Both the position numbers and the translations under genes were made by a program. A stretch of DNA of 14,204 nt. It comes from Conidiobolus incongruus B7586. Lineage: Eukaryota; Entomophthoromycota; Entomophthoromycetes; Entomophthorales; Conidiobolaceae. The stretch spans positions 1 through 14,204 of the forward strand of contig JNEM01010259.1 of NCBI GenBank assembly GCA_000697335.1. The letters run 5' to 3'. Shown here piece by piece: positions 1 to 9,091 of this stretch (its first letter is position 1; the number at the start of each line of letters is the position of its first letter). The notes beneath the pieces are model-generated. The model ran no database searches. It saw nothing but the letters and a program-made list of their open reading frames with translations, and was not told the DNA's origin.

Positions 1-956
1 AAAAATTTATATAAAAGAATATTAAATTTATTAATTAAAGTAATATAATATAAAAGCTTTTATTTTAAATAATATTTTAATAAGTTTAATATAAATAAAA
101 TATTAATAATTTTTTTAATTTTTGTTATATTACTAGGTAATTATTTTATATCATCAAGTAAACCAAATTTAAACTAAAAACTATAAAATATATTGTATAA
201 TTAACATCAAATATTTTTTTAATTTTTTAACTAAAATCAAAATATATATTTCAATATAATTATTTCTCTATTAATAAAGCAAAATAAGACGATAGATGTT
301 AATTTTTAGATTTTAATATATTTTAAATAATATCCTTTTTGAATTTAGAATAAAAGAGCTAATGATATTATAATTTTAGATAATATATATTGTCATTATA
401 AGTTACTTGTAATTTTTAATTGATTTATGATTAAGCGTTAATAAAACTAAAATAAAAAGCTTTTAAAAATCATTATTAGTTTAAATAATATTAAATTCAA
501 ACTAAATTTTTAAATGAAATTATTTTAATAAAAAATAATTATATATATATATATATATATAATTTGAAAAAATTCACCTTTTATTGATTTTATTTAAATT
601 TAATTTTTTATAATTAATAATATATTTGAAAAGTTCAAAATCAAAAAATTTAATATAATTTTATTTCCAAAGAAATATTTATTAACATTTATAAATTAAT
701 AAAATGATAAAAAATTATGAAATATTTTAATTAATATCGATTTCTTTTAATTATATTTTTTATATTGCAATTTTATCATTTATTAAATTTGGTTATTAAT
801 TTTTTTATTAATTTATTATTAAATCTATAGTATTCAATGTCTAATATAATTTATTAATATTAGGTTCAATATAAAAAGATGTGAAATAATATAATTTACG
901 ATAGGATTATGAAGGTGACAAATATAAACATTTGTTTCTTGAATTTTTTTTAAATT
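1..956. other. Very AT-rich gene-free DNA
   Basis: No reading frame resembling a protein is visible on either strand, and there is no tRNA-like or rRNA-like block. GC is roughly 10% over much of the stretch. A perfect (AT)10 run lies at 541-560. By a rough hand count over 1-780, CpA plus TpG is about equal to CpT plus ApG, so the RIP-like bias of the right edge is absent or weak here. It may be decayed repeat or plain intergenic DNA; the sequence alone does not decide. Confidence 0.6.
541..560. repeat. (AT)10 microsatellite
   Basis: Ten uninterrupted AT units. Shorter AT runs of the same kind occur at about 3,457-3,469, 6,549-6,562, 7,379-7,395 and 13,071-13,085. In DNA this AT-rich such runs are expected, and no function is inferred. 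Confidence 0.85.
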
Positions 957-1291
957 TTATTTCAAAAAAGAATTATAAATATAGATTAGAATGTAAAATA
1001 AAATTTTTTTAAGATTGAATTTATAATTCCAATCAATATCAATATATCTTGGGATTTTTATTTTATATATATTGTTGAAGCAATATATTTGATTAATTAA
1101 ATTAAACTCATATAAATGATTATAGTAATAGGTTGGCATAATATACTGATATTAAATGTTTTGATTTCTATTCAAGTTTAAATGTATATTGGAACCGTTA
1201 TATCATTTAATAATAAGGGTTAAACAAAAATACTACCAATAAAGCATTCATATTCATAATAACATATTAATAAATTAAAGTTTATTAATTA
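957..1291 (-). other. 3' flank of the transporter gene
   Basis: This stretch lies directly downstream of the transporter stop codon. A poly(A)-signal hexamer AATAAA reads on the minus strand at 1,286-1,281, just past the stop; further AT-rich hexamers follow. A 60-codon open frame on the minus strand (957-1139) is rich in Ile, Tyr, Asn and Lys, as random AT-rich DNA would give. It has no recognisable domain and is not called as a gene. Confidence 0.4.
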
Positions 1292-2773
1292 TTATAAAGT
1301 ATATCGAAACTCATTCCATTTGATATTAGTACTGCCACCATCAGCTTCCATTAGTTCCTTCTCGTCCAATTTGGAGTTCTCACGCTGGAAGCAATATCGG
1401 AGAACGAGAGCCAGCATAATAAATACGAGGATACAAGCGACGCAAAAGATATTGCTCTTGACATAGTGGGGTGCTTGCGGGTTGGGATACATTTGCCCCG
1501 CCACAACCCCACCAAGATTCGCAAAACTCACAATCATGGCGGTCGCTGTCGCGCATTTGGATGTACCTATCATATTATTGTTGATCCATGCGAGTTGAAC
1601 TGGCACTGCCCCAACTACACCAACCACAGCTAGGTAGCACCCAATGTATTGTAGGATTCGCTTTTTGACAAAGCACAGTGACGTGTATCCTGCAATAGAA
1701 ATGAACAGAGGTGCTATGACATGGAAACATCGCTCCTGTTTGGTGTCGGAATGCCAAGCTAATAATATGTTCAAGAGTGTGGATGTTGCGTAAGGTGGTA
1801 TGGTTAATAGCATGGCTTGCGAGGATGTGAATCCCATACTTTTGATAATAGTTGGTAAGAGCTGAGCCATGCAGTACATGGGGCATGCCAGAGTGAAATG
1901 AATAATCATAAACAGATAGATTTTGTAATCTGTGAACGCTTCTTTAACTCCATTCCAATCTATTTTATTATTAGTAGGGTCAATTTGATCCTCTGCCATT
2001 CTTTTCAGTAGAACCATTTGTTCCTGAGGTGTTAGCCAATTAACATCACAGGGAGAGTTTGGCAATAACCAAAACACGAAAATGCCCATAATGATAGAGG
2101 GGACACCCTCCACAATGAAAATCCACTGCCACGATTTCAAACCCAGTAATCCATCCATCTTACTAATCCCATATGCGAGCGGCCCCGCGATAATAGCAGA
2201 CATACTACTCGCACTAAAGAACCAACTTAGTCTCCTAGCCTGCTGCCTCCGCGTGTACCAAAATCCTAAATAAAAAACCATGCCTGGGAACAGTCCCGCC
2301 TCAGCAACACCTAGCATAAATCTAGCAACCATCATCCCCCAAAAATTTTGGACTGCTGCGAAACTTGCTGAGATAATACCCCACGAAATCATTATACGCG
2401 CAATCCACCTACTAGGCTTAGCCTTCTTTAACATCAAATTACTTGGGATTTCGAAAATGATATACCCAAAAAAGAAAATACTGAGAGACCAAGAGTATTG
2501 AGTTTGGTTCAAGTGTAAATCACTTTCCAAATGATATAACCTAGCATAACCAATATTCACCCTATCTAAGAAATTTAGGAGGTATATTATTATTATAACC
2601 GGGATTATTTTAAGATCTATTTTGCGACTTATCCTATGCAATTGAGTTTCTGCGTCTATATTCCTTGAATTTTGACAAAATCGTAAATTTGAAGAATTTG
2701 AAGTAGATATTAAAGTAACTAAATGATTTTGACTAATTCTACGTGATGGTTTTAATGAAAATGACCTAATCAT
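1292..2773 (-). CDS. MFS transporter, Dal5-like anion:cation symporter family
   Basis: This is a 493-residue, single-exon, 12-helix secondary transporter of the fungal allantoate permease-like group (TC 2.A.1.14; relatives include Dal5, Tna1, Seo1, Fen2, Vht1, Thi73). It should sit in the plasma membrane and import a small organic anion or vitamin-like solute with protons; the substrate cannot be read from sequence. Family marks seen: KIDLKIIPV then NFLDRVNIGYARL at the first helix (about 51-79), QYSWSLSIFFFGYIIFE-PSNL in helix 2 (102-113), PSRWIARI (120-127), RFMLGVAEAGLFPG in helix 4 (151-164), WQWIFIVEG in helix 6 (225-233), central loop 238-285, and the distal half with YPNPQAPHY (439-447) before helix 12. 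Length is normal and no break is seen. The start is the ATG at 2771-2773 with A at -3. The frame stays open 17 codons further upstream, but only through a TAA/ATT microsatellite with no ATG. The first 50 or so residues are Ser/Asn-rich and AT-biased, a probable cytosolic tail. The gene is divergent from the HD-domain gene 6.3 kb away. Confidence 0.93.
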   Translation of the reverse strand: MIRSFSLKPSRRISQNHLVTLISTSNSSNLRFCQNSRNIDAETQLHRISRKIDLKIIPVIIIIYLLNFLDRVNIGYARLYHLESDLHLNQTQYSWSLSIFFFGYIIFEIPSNLMLKKAKPSRWIARIMISWGIISASFAAVQNFWGMMVARFMLGVAEAGLFPGMVFYLGFWYTRRQQARRLSWFFSASSMSAIIAGPLAYGISKMDGLLGLKSWQWIFIVEGVPSIIMGIFVFWLLPNSPCDVNWLTPQEQMVLLKRMAEDQIDPTNNKIDWNGVKEAFTDYKIYLFMIIHFTLACPMYCMAQLLPTIIKSMGFTSSQAMLLTIPPYATSTLLNILLAWHSDTKQERCFHVIAPLFISIAGYTSLCFVKKRILQYIGCYLAVVGVVGAVPVQLAWINNNMIGTSKCATATAMIVSFANLGGVVAGQMYPNPQAPHYVKSNIFCVACILVFIMLALVLRYCFQRENSKLDEKELMEADGGSTNIKWNEFRYTL

Positions 2774-2779
2774 TATTAA

Positions 2780-2781
<2 letters not shown>

Positions 2782-2813
<32 letters not shown>

Positions 2814-2820
2814 GTAATAA
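2782..2820. repeat. (TAA)13 microsatellite in transporter leader
   Basis: Ten perfect TAA units (2,782-2,811), one TAG variant and two more TAA units. On the gene's strand it reads as ATT repeats and begins only 8 nt upstream of the ATG at 2,773. Read in the transporter frame it would encode a poly-Ile stretch, but no ATG precedes it in that frame, so it belongs to the 5' untranslated leader. Length changes here would alter leader length without touching the protein. Confidence 0.9.
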
Positions 2821-2835
2821 TCAAAAATTACAAAA

Positions 2836-2855
2836 TTGAGGAGAGGGGGCGGAAA
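2836..2855 (-). promoter_or_regulatory. GC box / C-rich motif upstream of transporter
   Basis: A G-rich run containing GGGGGCGG (plus strand; CCGCCCCC followed by a pyrimidine tract on the gene's strand) lies about 65-80 nt upstream of the transporter ATG, within DNA of under 20% GC. It includes the CCCCT/AGGGG core bound by fungal C2H2 stress-type factors (STRE) and resembles a GC box. Position and rarity in this background suggest a real regulatory site; the binding factor is inference. Confidence 0.45.
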
Positions 2856-4400
2856 AATTTAAAGAATTTTGAGAACTTTGAGATATATATTGATATTTGG
2901 TTAATTAAAAAAAATTTTCAATATAAAACTCTAAATTTCAGTTTGAAAATTTATAAATAACTAGTTAATTAGTAATATCTAAATTAGTAATTAATTTATA
3001 AAAAAACTTGAAGTAATATTAAATTTTTAATTTCAGTTTGAAAAAAATTTATTTATTTAAAAATATTAATAAATTATTGATAATAGACTTATATTATCTA
3101 CGATTTGTTAAGTATTAATTTGTTAATATATAAAATTTTGAAATAAATTATAAAAATTTGACTAAAAGGAATTTTAAATTCCATTATATAATAATATCTT
3201 AATTACAAATAATTGAATATTTTACACTATTATATTTTATTACCTATCACAATTAGATATAACTTTTTTTGATATTTATTACAGTTTACAAAAAATTGTT
3301 ATATGATAATTTTGCCATATCTTCAGCTTAATCAATAGCCAATAATTATTCAATCTGCAAATATCATCAAATTTCTAATATTATAAAAAACTAAATTTTG
3401 TGTAATATAACTTGCCTGGCTTTAAGATTGAAGCATAATATTTTTCAAGTGTATTGATATATATATATAACTTGTATGAAATTTTTGATTTTGAATAAAT
3501 TCATTATTATTATTATTATTAATATATTTAGTTTCATGTCATTAAACTAATTGATATATTGAAATTTTTTTTGAAAATTATCAACATATATCATAAATTC
3601 AATTTGAATAGTAATATTCATTCTAAACTAGAGTTTCCAATTTAATTAAAATAATATAATTTACAAGGATATGATTTATTTATGAGTTATATTACAATAC
3701 TGTTCTAATTATTTTAAATATTAATTATTAAAATAGAAATAATTTTTAATTGGTATTTTTTAATTATGCACTCCAAATAATTGTTTTTGAAATTATTTGA
3801 TACTTGTTTTATATTATCTCTATAATGATATCAAATAAATTAATTATGGTCATTTTTAATTAAGTTACACTGGTTTTTTTTTCTTGCAAGAAATTGTTTG
3901 TCATTTATAATTTGGAAATATTCAGCTTAGTTTTGTTAATTTCTGGTACATTATTAAGCACCTCGTTAATCAAAGAATTATTTCATTCAAATTGTAATAT
4001 TTTAACTTATTCACTTTGCAAATTTTATGCAATCATTTCCTAATAGAGAATATCAATTTATTCAATAACTTTAAGTCCATAATAGAGAGAGTTTATTAGG
4101 TGGTTAATAACCCAAACTTCATATCATATCTGTTTTCAACGGTTTCATGATTGTTTAAGTAATCATCTCATTTCCTTTGCTAATATAAACACCATGTAAA
4201 TATTATTTACAAATACTCAGATCTTACTATATATTGAATAAACTATTAAGAGTCTAACTTTTCTCTATTTATATTGACTATCCATTTCCAATATAAATTA
4301 AAGAATGTACACAGCAAGTTAACAGGTCCAGAAATCAACACAGTAAGGTTATTTCAAAAAACGCTGAAAATAATACCAATCATACACTAGAAAATTCATA
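2856..4400. other. AT-rich intergenic DNA, no gene seen
   Basis: This is the distal upstream side of the transporter gene. Roughly 15-22% GC, stops in all frames, no RNA gene. A (ATT)6 run lies at 3,503-3,520. Scattered GATA cores (for example near 3,076 and 3,304) could serve GATA nitrogen regulators, which control Dal5-type genes in fungi, but such cores are common by chance in AT-rich DNA. Confidence 0.55.
3503..3520. repeat. (ATT)6 microsatellite
   Basis: Six perfect ATT units in intergenic DNA, the same trinucleotide family as the longer run in the transporter leader. No function is inferred. Confidence 0.8.
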
Positions 4401-5819
4401 TAATAGTAATAATATTTATTTTAAAATTATTGAAACAAATTAAAAAATTATAAAAAATTTTATTATTTCACTTATATTAATTAAATTAAACTTTGGAAAA
4501 GAAATCTATTTTTAATTCATGAAAGAAAAAAAAAATATTAATAACATTACATCGGAATTTATTCTTTAATATTTAAACTATTTATAAAACTGACTATTAA
4601 AAAAACTGCTTAATTGAATAATTTTTTTAGATTATTTAAGAAAATTCTAATTAAATTATTTTTTAGTTAAATTAATTTAATTGAATTTAGTTATTAGTAA
4701 TTGGATAAAATTAACCTTTAAGAAAAAAAATTTTTTTTTAAAATTTTAAATTTTATAAAATAATTTTTTTTTCTTTATAATATTTTAATTTTATTTATAA
4801 TTAGAATAAATATTAATAAAAATATTGAAATGCAACCTGATAGGTACTAATAAATATGTTGTACTTGAATTAATTATATTGATTCGGTCCCTTACTATCT
4901 ATACTTAATATATCTATAATAAATCTAACGGTTAATCTATTTATCTGAATGTCTCTAGAAGATACATAAAAATAAACATATATTAATATAATTATCTTGC
5001 ATTTTTAGTACTATCAATAACTGACCAAAATGTGTTAATATAGCTTAATAAGCTAAATAAAGAAGTTGAGAGCAATACAACTGGAAAGTATCACTAAAAC
5101 TAAATTTATCATAAATAATTTTATATAATAATCATTTGAAAAATTGACTTTTAAAATTTTTACTAATATTTTTTCAAATAAAGGTTTATATTAAATTAGT
5201 ATAAAAAGAACTTTGCTGTTATATCTATTTTCATTTATTCATAGTATAATTGTATATTTTTACTTGTTTAATTTTGAATTATTTTATAAAATTATAACTT
5301 TATCTAATTCATGAAGCTCAATATTACTGTCTTAGAATATTATTTAAATAAAATACAATTCTATTAAAGATTATAAACGAATAATTGTATAATTTGATGT
5401 AATTATCAGTACCTCGCATATGAATTTATTTTCTAGATAGGGAATACAAATATAGTAAATAACTTTCATTTAGTTAATAAATAAACATATTATATTTCAA
5501 ATAATAGATTTGTAATAATAAAATATTAATCAATTGTTATTAATAGAGAGTGGCTCAATTACACTTTAAATTAACTAAGGAATATAAATCTTAATTTATT
5601 TTTCAGAATATTTTATATTGAATAATGTTTTAATTATCAAAATAAATATTTTATTTTAATTACTTTACTATAATATTTTATATTTAAATAAAAGCCTATC
5701 AAAAATTAAATAATAATTCAAAATTTATATTAATAATATTTAAATTTCAAATTTACTAGTCAAAAATTTTTAAAGTTTAGATTTCTTTTTGTATTTAATG
5801 ATCTTGTGTAAAGAAAATG
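4401..5819. other. AT-rich intergenic DNA, no gene seen
   Basis: The first part (about 4,430-4,830) is extremely AT-rich and shows a mild shortage of CpA/TpG against CpT/ApG, so it may be a small decayed repeat. From 4,830 the composition returns to about 20-25% GC with no open frame, RNA gene or recognisable repeat. Confidence 0.5.
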
Positions 5820-6210
5820 ATATTGAATGCTACTCACCACTTCTTCTAGTAAAGCACATAAAGATCAAATTGGTGAATTGTATGTCAGCAGGAAGTATTA
5901 CATTTTGATTGCGTAGATGAAAAGATGCTGCTTTTTGCTAGCTATCTATGGTTCTTGTATTGTATCAATTCAAAGCTGAAAGTCTCATCATATTTAAATA
6001 GAATGGTTCCTCTATTTTTCAGCTGGTTAAACTTGAAATATTTCATATAAGTTAAGTTCTATTGATGAAATGAGGAAAAACTTCGTATAAGGGCCATCAC
6101 ACCACCAAATCACTATATCAAAGATTGGATGATCTATCAAGATCCACTCCAATATATTTCCAATTCTAATCCTTTTGTCCAACCTCTACATTCCCCTCAA
6201 CCTTAGAACC
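5820..6210. other. Unassigned GC island in the intergenic space
   Basis: GC rises to roughly 30-38% for about 390 nt, against 15-20% on both sides. Only short open frames exist. On the plus strand there is a 28-codon frame from the ATG at 5,827 and, directly after its stop, a 20-codon frame from 5,917 that begins like a signal peptide (Met-Lys-Arg then a hydrophobic run). A good fungal 3' splice site (pyrimidines then CAG) ends at 6,022. On the minus strand a 35-codon open stretch lies near the left end. None gives a recognisable protein. It could be a non-coding RNA, a small multi-exon gene or a gene relic. Confidence 0.35.
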
Positions 6211-6660
6211 AAAAAAATGCATAAAATAATCAAATATCAAATAATTAAAAGAGAAAAAGAATATTTGATTAATTAGACCGAACATAAATTAATTAAAAGG
6301 AACGAGAGTTTTAACATTGAAACTCAAAAAATAATTTATACTAGTAAAATCTTTATCATACTCTATGTTTGACAATTGACTCATACTTTTCAATTTCAAT
6401 ATATAAAAAAATTTTTAATTATTATTTTTACAAACTGAAACAATAATAATAATATGATTTCATTATGTCGTTATAAAAAAACAAATTAATTATTTTATCA
6501 GAGTTGAAAATGGTATCAGAGTAGTTGACAAACTTTCCAAATTTATCATTATATATATATATTTAAATTTTTAGGCAGAGAGCTAAGTTATAAAGAATGA
6601 AAGTTGTAGTAAAAAGAATTTTTAAAATCATGAATATTAATTCCAAATTTGAATTATTTG
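6211..6660. other. AT-rich intergenic DNA, no gene seen
   Basis: No gene is visible. It holds a 12-nt stretch like an LTR-element primer-binding site at 6,511, listed separately, and a short AT run near 6,550. Confidence 0.5.
6511..6522 (+). other. Primer-binding-site-like sequence (possible LTR fossil)
   Basis: TGGTATCAGAGT matches 11 of 12 bases of the primer-binding site that many plant Copia-type LTR elements use, which pairs with the 3' end of initiator tRNA-Met. No LTR ends, second LTR copy or gag/pol-like reading frame was recognised nearby, so at most this is a remnant of an old, broken element. The nine bases TATCAGAGT also occur 18 nt earlier (6,496-6,504), so a small local duplication explains part of the match. 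Fungal initiator tRNAs often differ from the plant one, which lowers the weight. Confidence 0.2.
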
Positions 6661-6960
6661 AAATTTGAGAGAAGAGGAGGGGAATTGATCGAAGTGTAGA
6701 TTTTTCTATCAATTGATAGTATTAGCACTTCAAATATGCAAAATATGGTAAAGATGGCTTAAATTAAGACTAAATACGACTAAATGGGCAGATTGATGAT
6801 AGTGTAAAGTCTCATGATGGTGGATAATGCAAGAACGATTAGTTAGATGATAGGGTAAAATGATGCTAGCTTGTCTTATTACTGAGGAATGTGATAGTGG
6901 ACAGCTGAAAACTGGTAATTTAATCATTTTAATTGATTTGATTCAATTGTATACTATTGA
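6661..6960. other. Second, weaker GC-raised stretch
   Basis: GC is about 30-37% with purine-rich, GATGAT-rich plus-strand sequence. A 65-codon minus-strand open frame (6,730-6,927) is rich in His, Ser and Leu and has no recognisable motif; it is not called as a gene. C-box-like (TGATGAT) and D-box-like (CTGA) words occur but without a terminal stem, so a C/D snoRNA is not supported. A perfect 14-bp palindrome lies at 6,706-6,719. Confidence 0.35.
6706..6719. repeat. 14-bp perfect palindrome with GATA cores
   Basis: CTATCAATTGATAG equals its own reverse complement and holds a GATA core on each strand. It could be a dimeric binding site, but several palindromes of this length are expected by chance in a window this AT-rich. 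Confidence 0.35.
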
Positions 6961-7796
6961 AGTTGCATTTTATGATCAATATTATCTAGCTTACAGATAA
7001 TGATTAATATATCATTAATATAGCGAAACGTAGGGTTACATCAATTCAATTTGGACCAATATCCAATATTTGAATCTGGTTGGTTGTTGATAAATATTTT
7101 CATAACAAATTTTTAGTTGAAATGTTTAAAACTTGAATAATTAATTCAATATGAATCGGAAAAAATTATCATATTAGTAGATTTTTTAAAAAAAATAATC
7201 ATTTTTTATATTTTATTCACTTAATATTAAAATTAAATTTTTTATGAATTAATTTCACATTTGATGATTTCATAATGATTCAAAAATTTTATTTTATTAT
7301 AATAAATTTTATTGGTTCAAATAGTTAAAAATTTGCATAATTTTTAATTTTGTGGCAATTTTTGAATTGATTAAGTTAATATATATATATATATACTTTA
7401 TTTAAAAATTAATAAATATTTATTATGGATATTTTAAATTATACTTGAATTATTATGGCGATATTTTGTACTCTTTGAAATAAAATTGTTGTGCTGAATC
7501 AGTTATTGTGATTTAATTTGGTAATGATAACAAATGCATATTTTTTAAAGTATTTGATATCTATTTGTCAATTATTTGCTAAATATTTGATCATTGATCT
7601 TCATTATATTTTTATTAAATTAATTCACCTTTAAAATAAGAGAAGAATGTTAGATTATCACAAAGTGGTATCATTCCAATTTAAAATCTTTTATTGTACC
7701 TAATAATGATAAAATTCATAATTAATAAAATTTACTCTTTTTTAATAAAATTGATTAGTATGTTGACCTGCAAATATGAATTAATTTGACGATTCT

Positions 7797-7833
7797 CGTT
7801 TTAAAATCTAAATTTGAGATTGATTAAAAATGA
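7797..7833 (+). repeat. Diverged direct repeat, copy A
   Basis: Aligns to copy B at 8,156-8,198 with a small gap: both read CGTTTT, then an A-rich run, AAATTT, AGATT and finally AAAATGA. A TTCCTAATT word follows in both, 30-45 nt downstream. This may be an old duplication about 360 nt apart or a chance match in biased DNA. Confidence 0.3.
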
Positions 7834-8155
7834 CAAAATAATTAAATTATTGTATTTCGAGTTAGTTCCTAATTAAGTATATTTGATAAATTGAATTAGC
7901 TCTACCAGTTTATTCCAATATGGATTAGCTTAATTTAGTTAAACCTGAGTTGGTTTGTACTGGTATGATTTTTTAATCAGTTTATTGAATTTGATTATAA
8001 TAATGGATTTAAAATAATATTTGAAATTGATATTTTTCAATTATATTTTATGATTTGAAAGGATTAAAATAATAATAATTTGAAAACTTAGGAAGGTATT
8101 GAATTTTTATTAAATATTTTTTATTCTCTTTAAAGTGATTTGGTTAAGTAATTGT

Positions 8156-8198
8156 CGTTTTGGGTAAAAATTCAAATTTTAAGATTAATTTAAAATGA
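8156..8198 (+). repeat. Diverged direct repeat, copy B
   Basis: Partner of the copy at 7,797-7,833, with about four extra bases after CGTTTT. It is followed by the same TTCCTAATT word. Similarity is by eye only. Confidence 0.3.
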
Positions 8199-8579
8199 TT
8201 TCATCTTTTGATTAGGCGGGTGGTAAATCAAAGTATCACTTCCTAATTCAATTAAAATCGACATAACCAAATAGATGCCAATTAGAAGATGATTTCATCT
8301 ATTAGTGTGAGGGATATTTTACATTATTCAGTAATTAACGATTGGCTGACTCTATTGATGAAGATGTCATAATATGGGAGATGTTTTCAAACTTTTGATT
8401 CCAAATTCTAATGTAACATTACAATTGAACAAGTATTGAAATGTTCTAATATTACTTAATGAATTTCCAATCATTATTCAAATTTTAATCAACTTCATCC
8501 AATCACATTCTTGAATTATGACCAAATTCATTTCCAAAATGGAATTTAATTTTAACTACTTTGGTCATTGTTGATTAGT

Positions 8580-9091
8580 TTATCTTTATCCGACTTTCTA
8601 TCGATTATAGCATTTTACTCTTGATTGGTTTTCAACTTTCTTTATAACCTTTCTTTCATAGAGTCTCTTCAGGTTTTTTTCTTTTACTCTATTAAAGGTT
8701 TATCAAAGCTTCATCTTATCACATCATACTATATACTACCACTTATCAAGACTTTGGAACATTGAAATTAATATTGGGGTGTGCTATTATTGTTTTATTC
8801 TTCTAGTTAATTAATTTTATTGTGTTGTCTTCTAATCATTTTTTTCGAATTCAGTTTATATTACGTACGCGTCATTTTATCAGTTCACTTAACGTATACC
8901 TTTAAACTTAATTCGGTGATTTCAAACTAGACAAGTATTTTAATTTTAACTTCGTACATAGATTAAAATAATTTTTTCAAACCCAATACATTTAATACCT
9001 AAGTGAATTTACTTTTCATTAAGTATTTGCTTCAACCACCAACAAAAATTCATCAGGGTTAAAATCATATTTTAATATTAACGGGCTATAT
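8580..9091 (+). promoter_or_regulatory. Upstream region of the HD-domain gene
   Basis: From about 8,580 to 8,700 the plus strand becomes strongly pyrimidine-rich (T/C runs such as CTTTCTTT and TTCTTTTACTC), a common mark of fungal promoters ahead of the transcription start. An inverted CCAAT box (ATTGG) lies at 8,624-8,628, and an ACGCGTCA site at 8,867 is listed separately. The ATG at 9,092 has T at -3, a weak initiation context. No upstream exon is required by homology, but a 5' UTR intron cannot be excluded. Confidence 0.45.
8867..8874 (+). promoter_or_regulatory. MCB-type ACGCGTCA element
   Basis: ACGCGTCA, embedded in ACGTACGCGTCA, lies about 220 nt before the start codon of the dNMP phosphatase gene. 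ACGCGT is the MluI cell-cycle box bound by the fungal MBF complex, which drives G1/S genes, including DNA-precursor genes. CpG-rich words are very rare in this window, so two overlapping CpG-bearing motifs at a promoter position are notable. Use of the site is inference. Confidence 0.4.

Larger units (their letters stand above)
6961..8579. other. AT-rich intergenic DNA, no gene seen
   Basis: About 18-25% GC, stops in all frames, no RNA gene. CpA and TpG are plentiful here, unlike the right edge, so this is not a RIP-type repeat. Contains a diverged direct-repeat pair (7,797 and 8,156) and a small hairpin, AGATGA-TT-TCATCT, at 8,287-8,300. Confidence 0.5.

Noticed and set aside
957-1139. 60-codon minus-strand open frame
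   Set aside because: Ile/Tyr/Asn/Lys-rich composition expected from AT-rich DNA, no motif, and it lies in the 3' flank of the transporter.
1575-1886. 103-codon frame on the minus strand inside the transporter
   Set aside because: It overlaps the transporter in another frame and has no family signature; it is a shadow of the real gene, as are the plus-strand frames at 2,082-2,501.
2774-2824. Upstream extension of the transporter frame with an apparent start at 2,822-2,824
   Set aside because: That codon is TTG, and the extension is a microsatellite read as poly-Ile. The ATG at 2,771-2,773 has a good context and gives a full-length family member.
6790-6890. Possible C/D box snoRNA (TGATGAT and CTGA words)
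   Set aside because: The boxes are imperfect, several compete, and no terminal stem brings them together.
6730-6927. 65-codon minus-strand open frame
   Set aside because: No recognisable domain, biased to His and Ser, no sign of splice partners; too weak to call.
7305-7325. tRNA B-box-like word (GGTTCAAAT)
   Set aside because: No A box or cloverleaf stems at the right spacing. No tRNA was found anywhere in the window.
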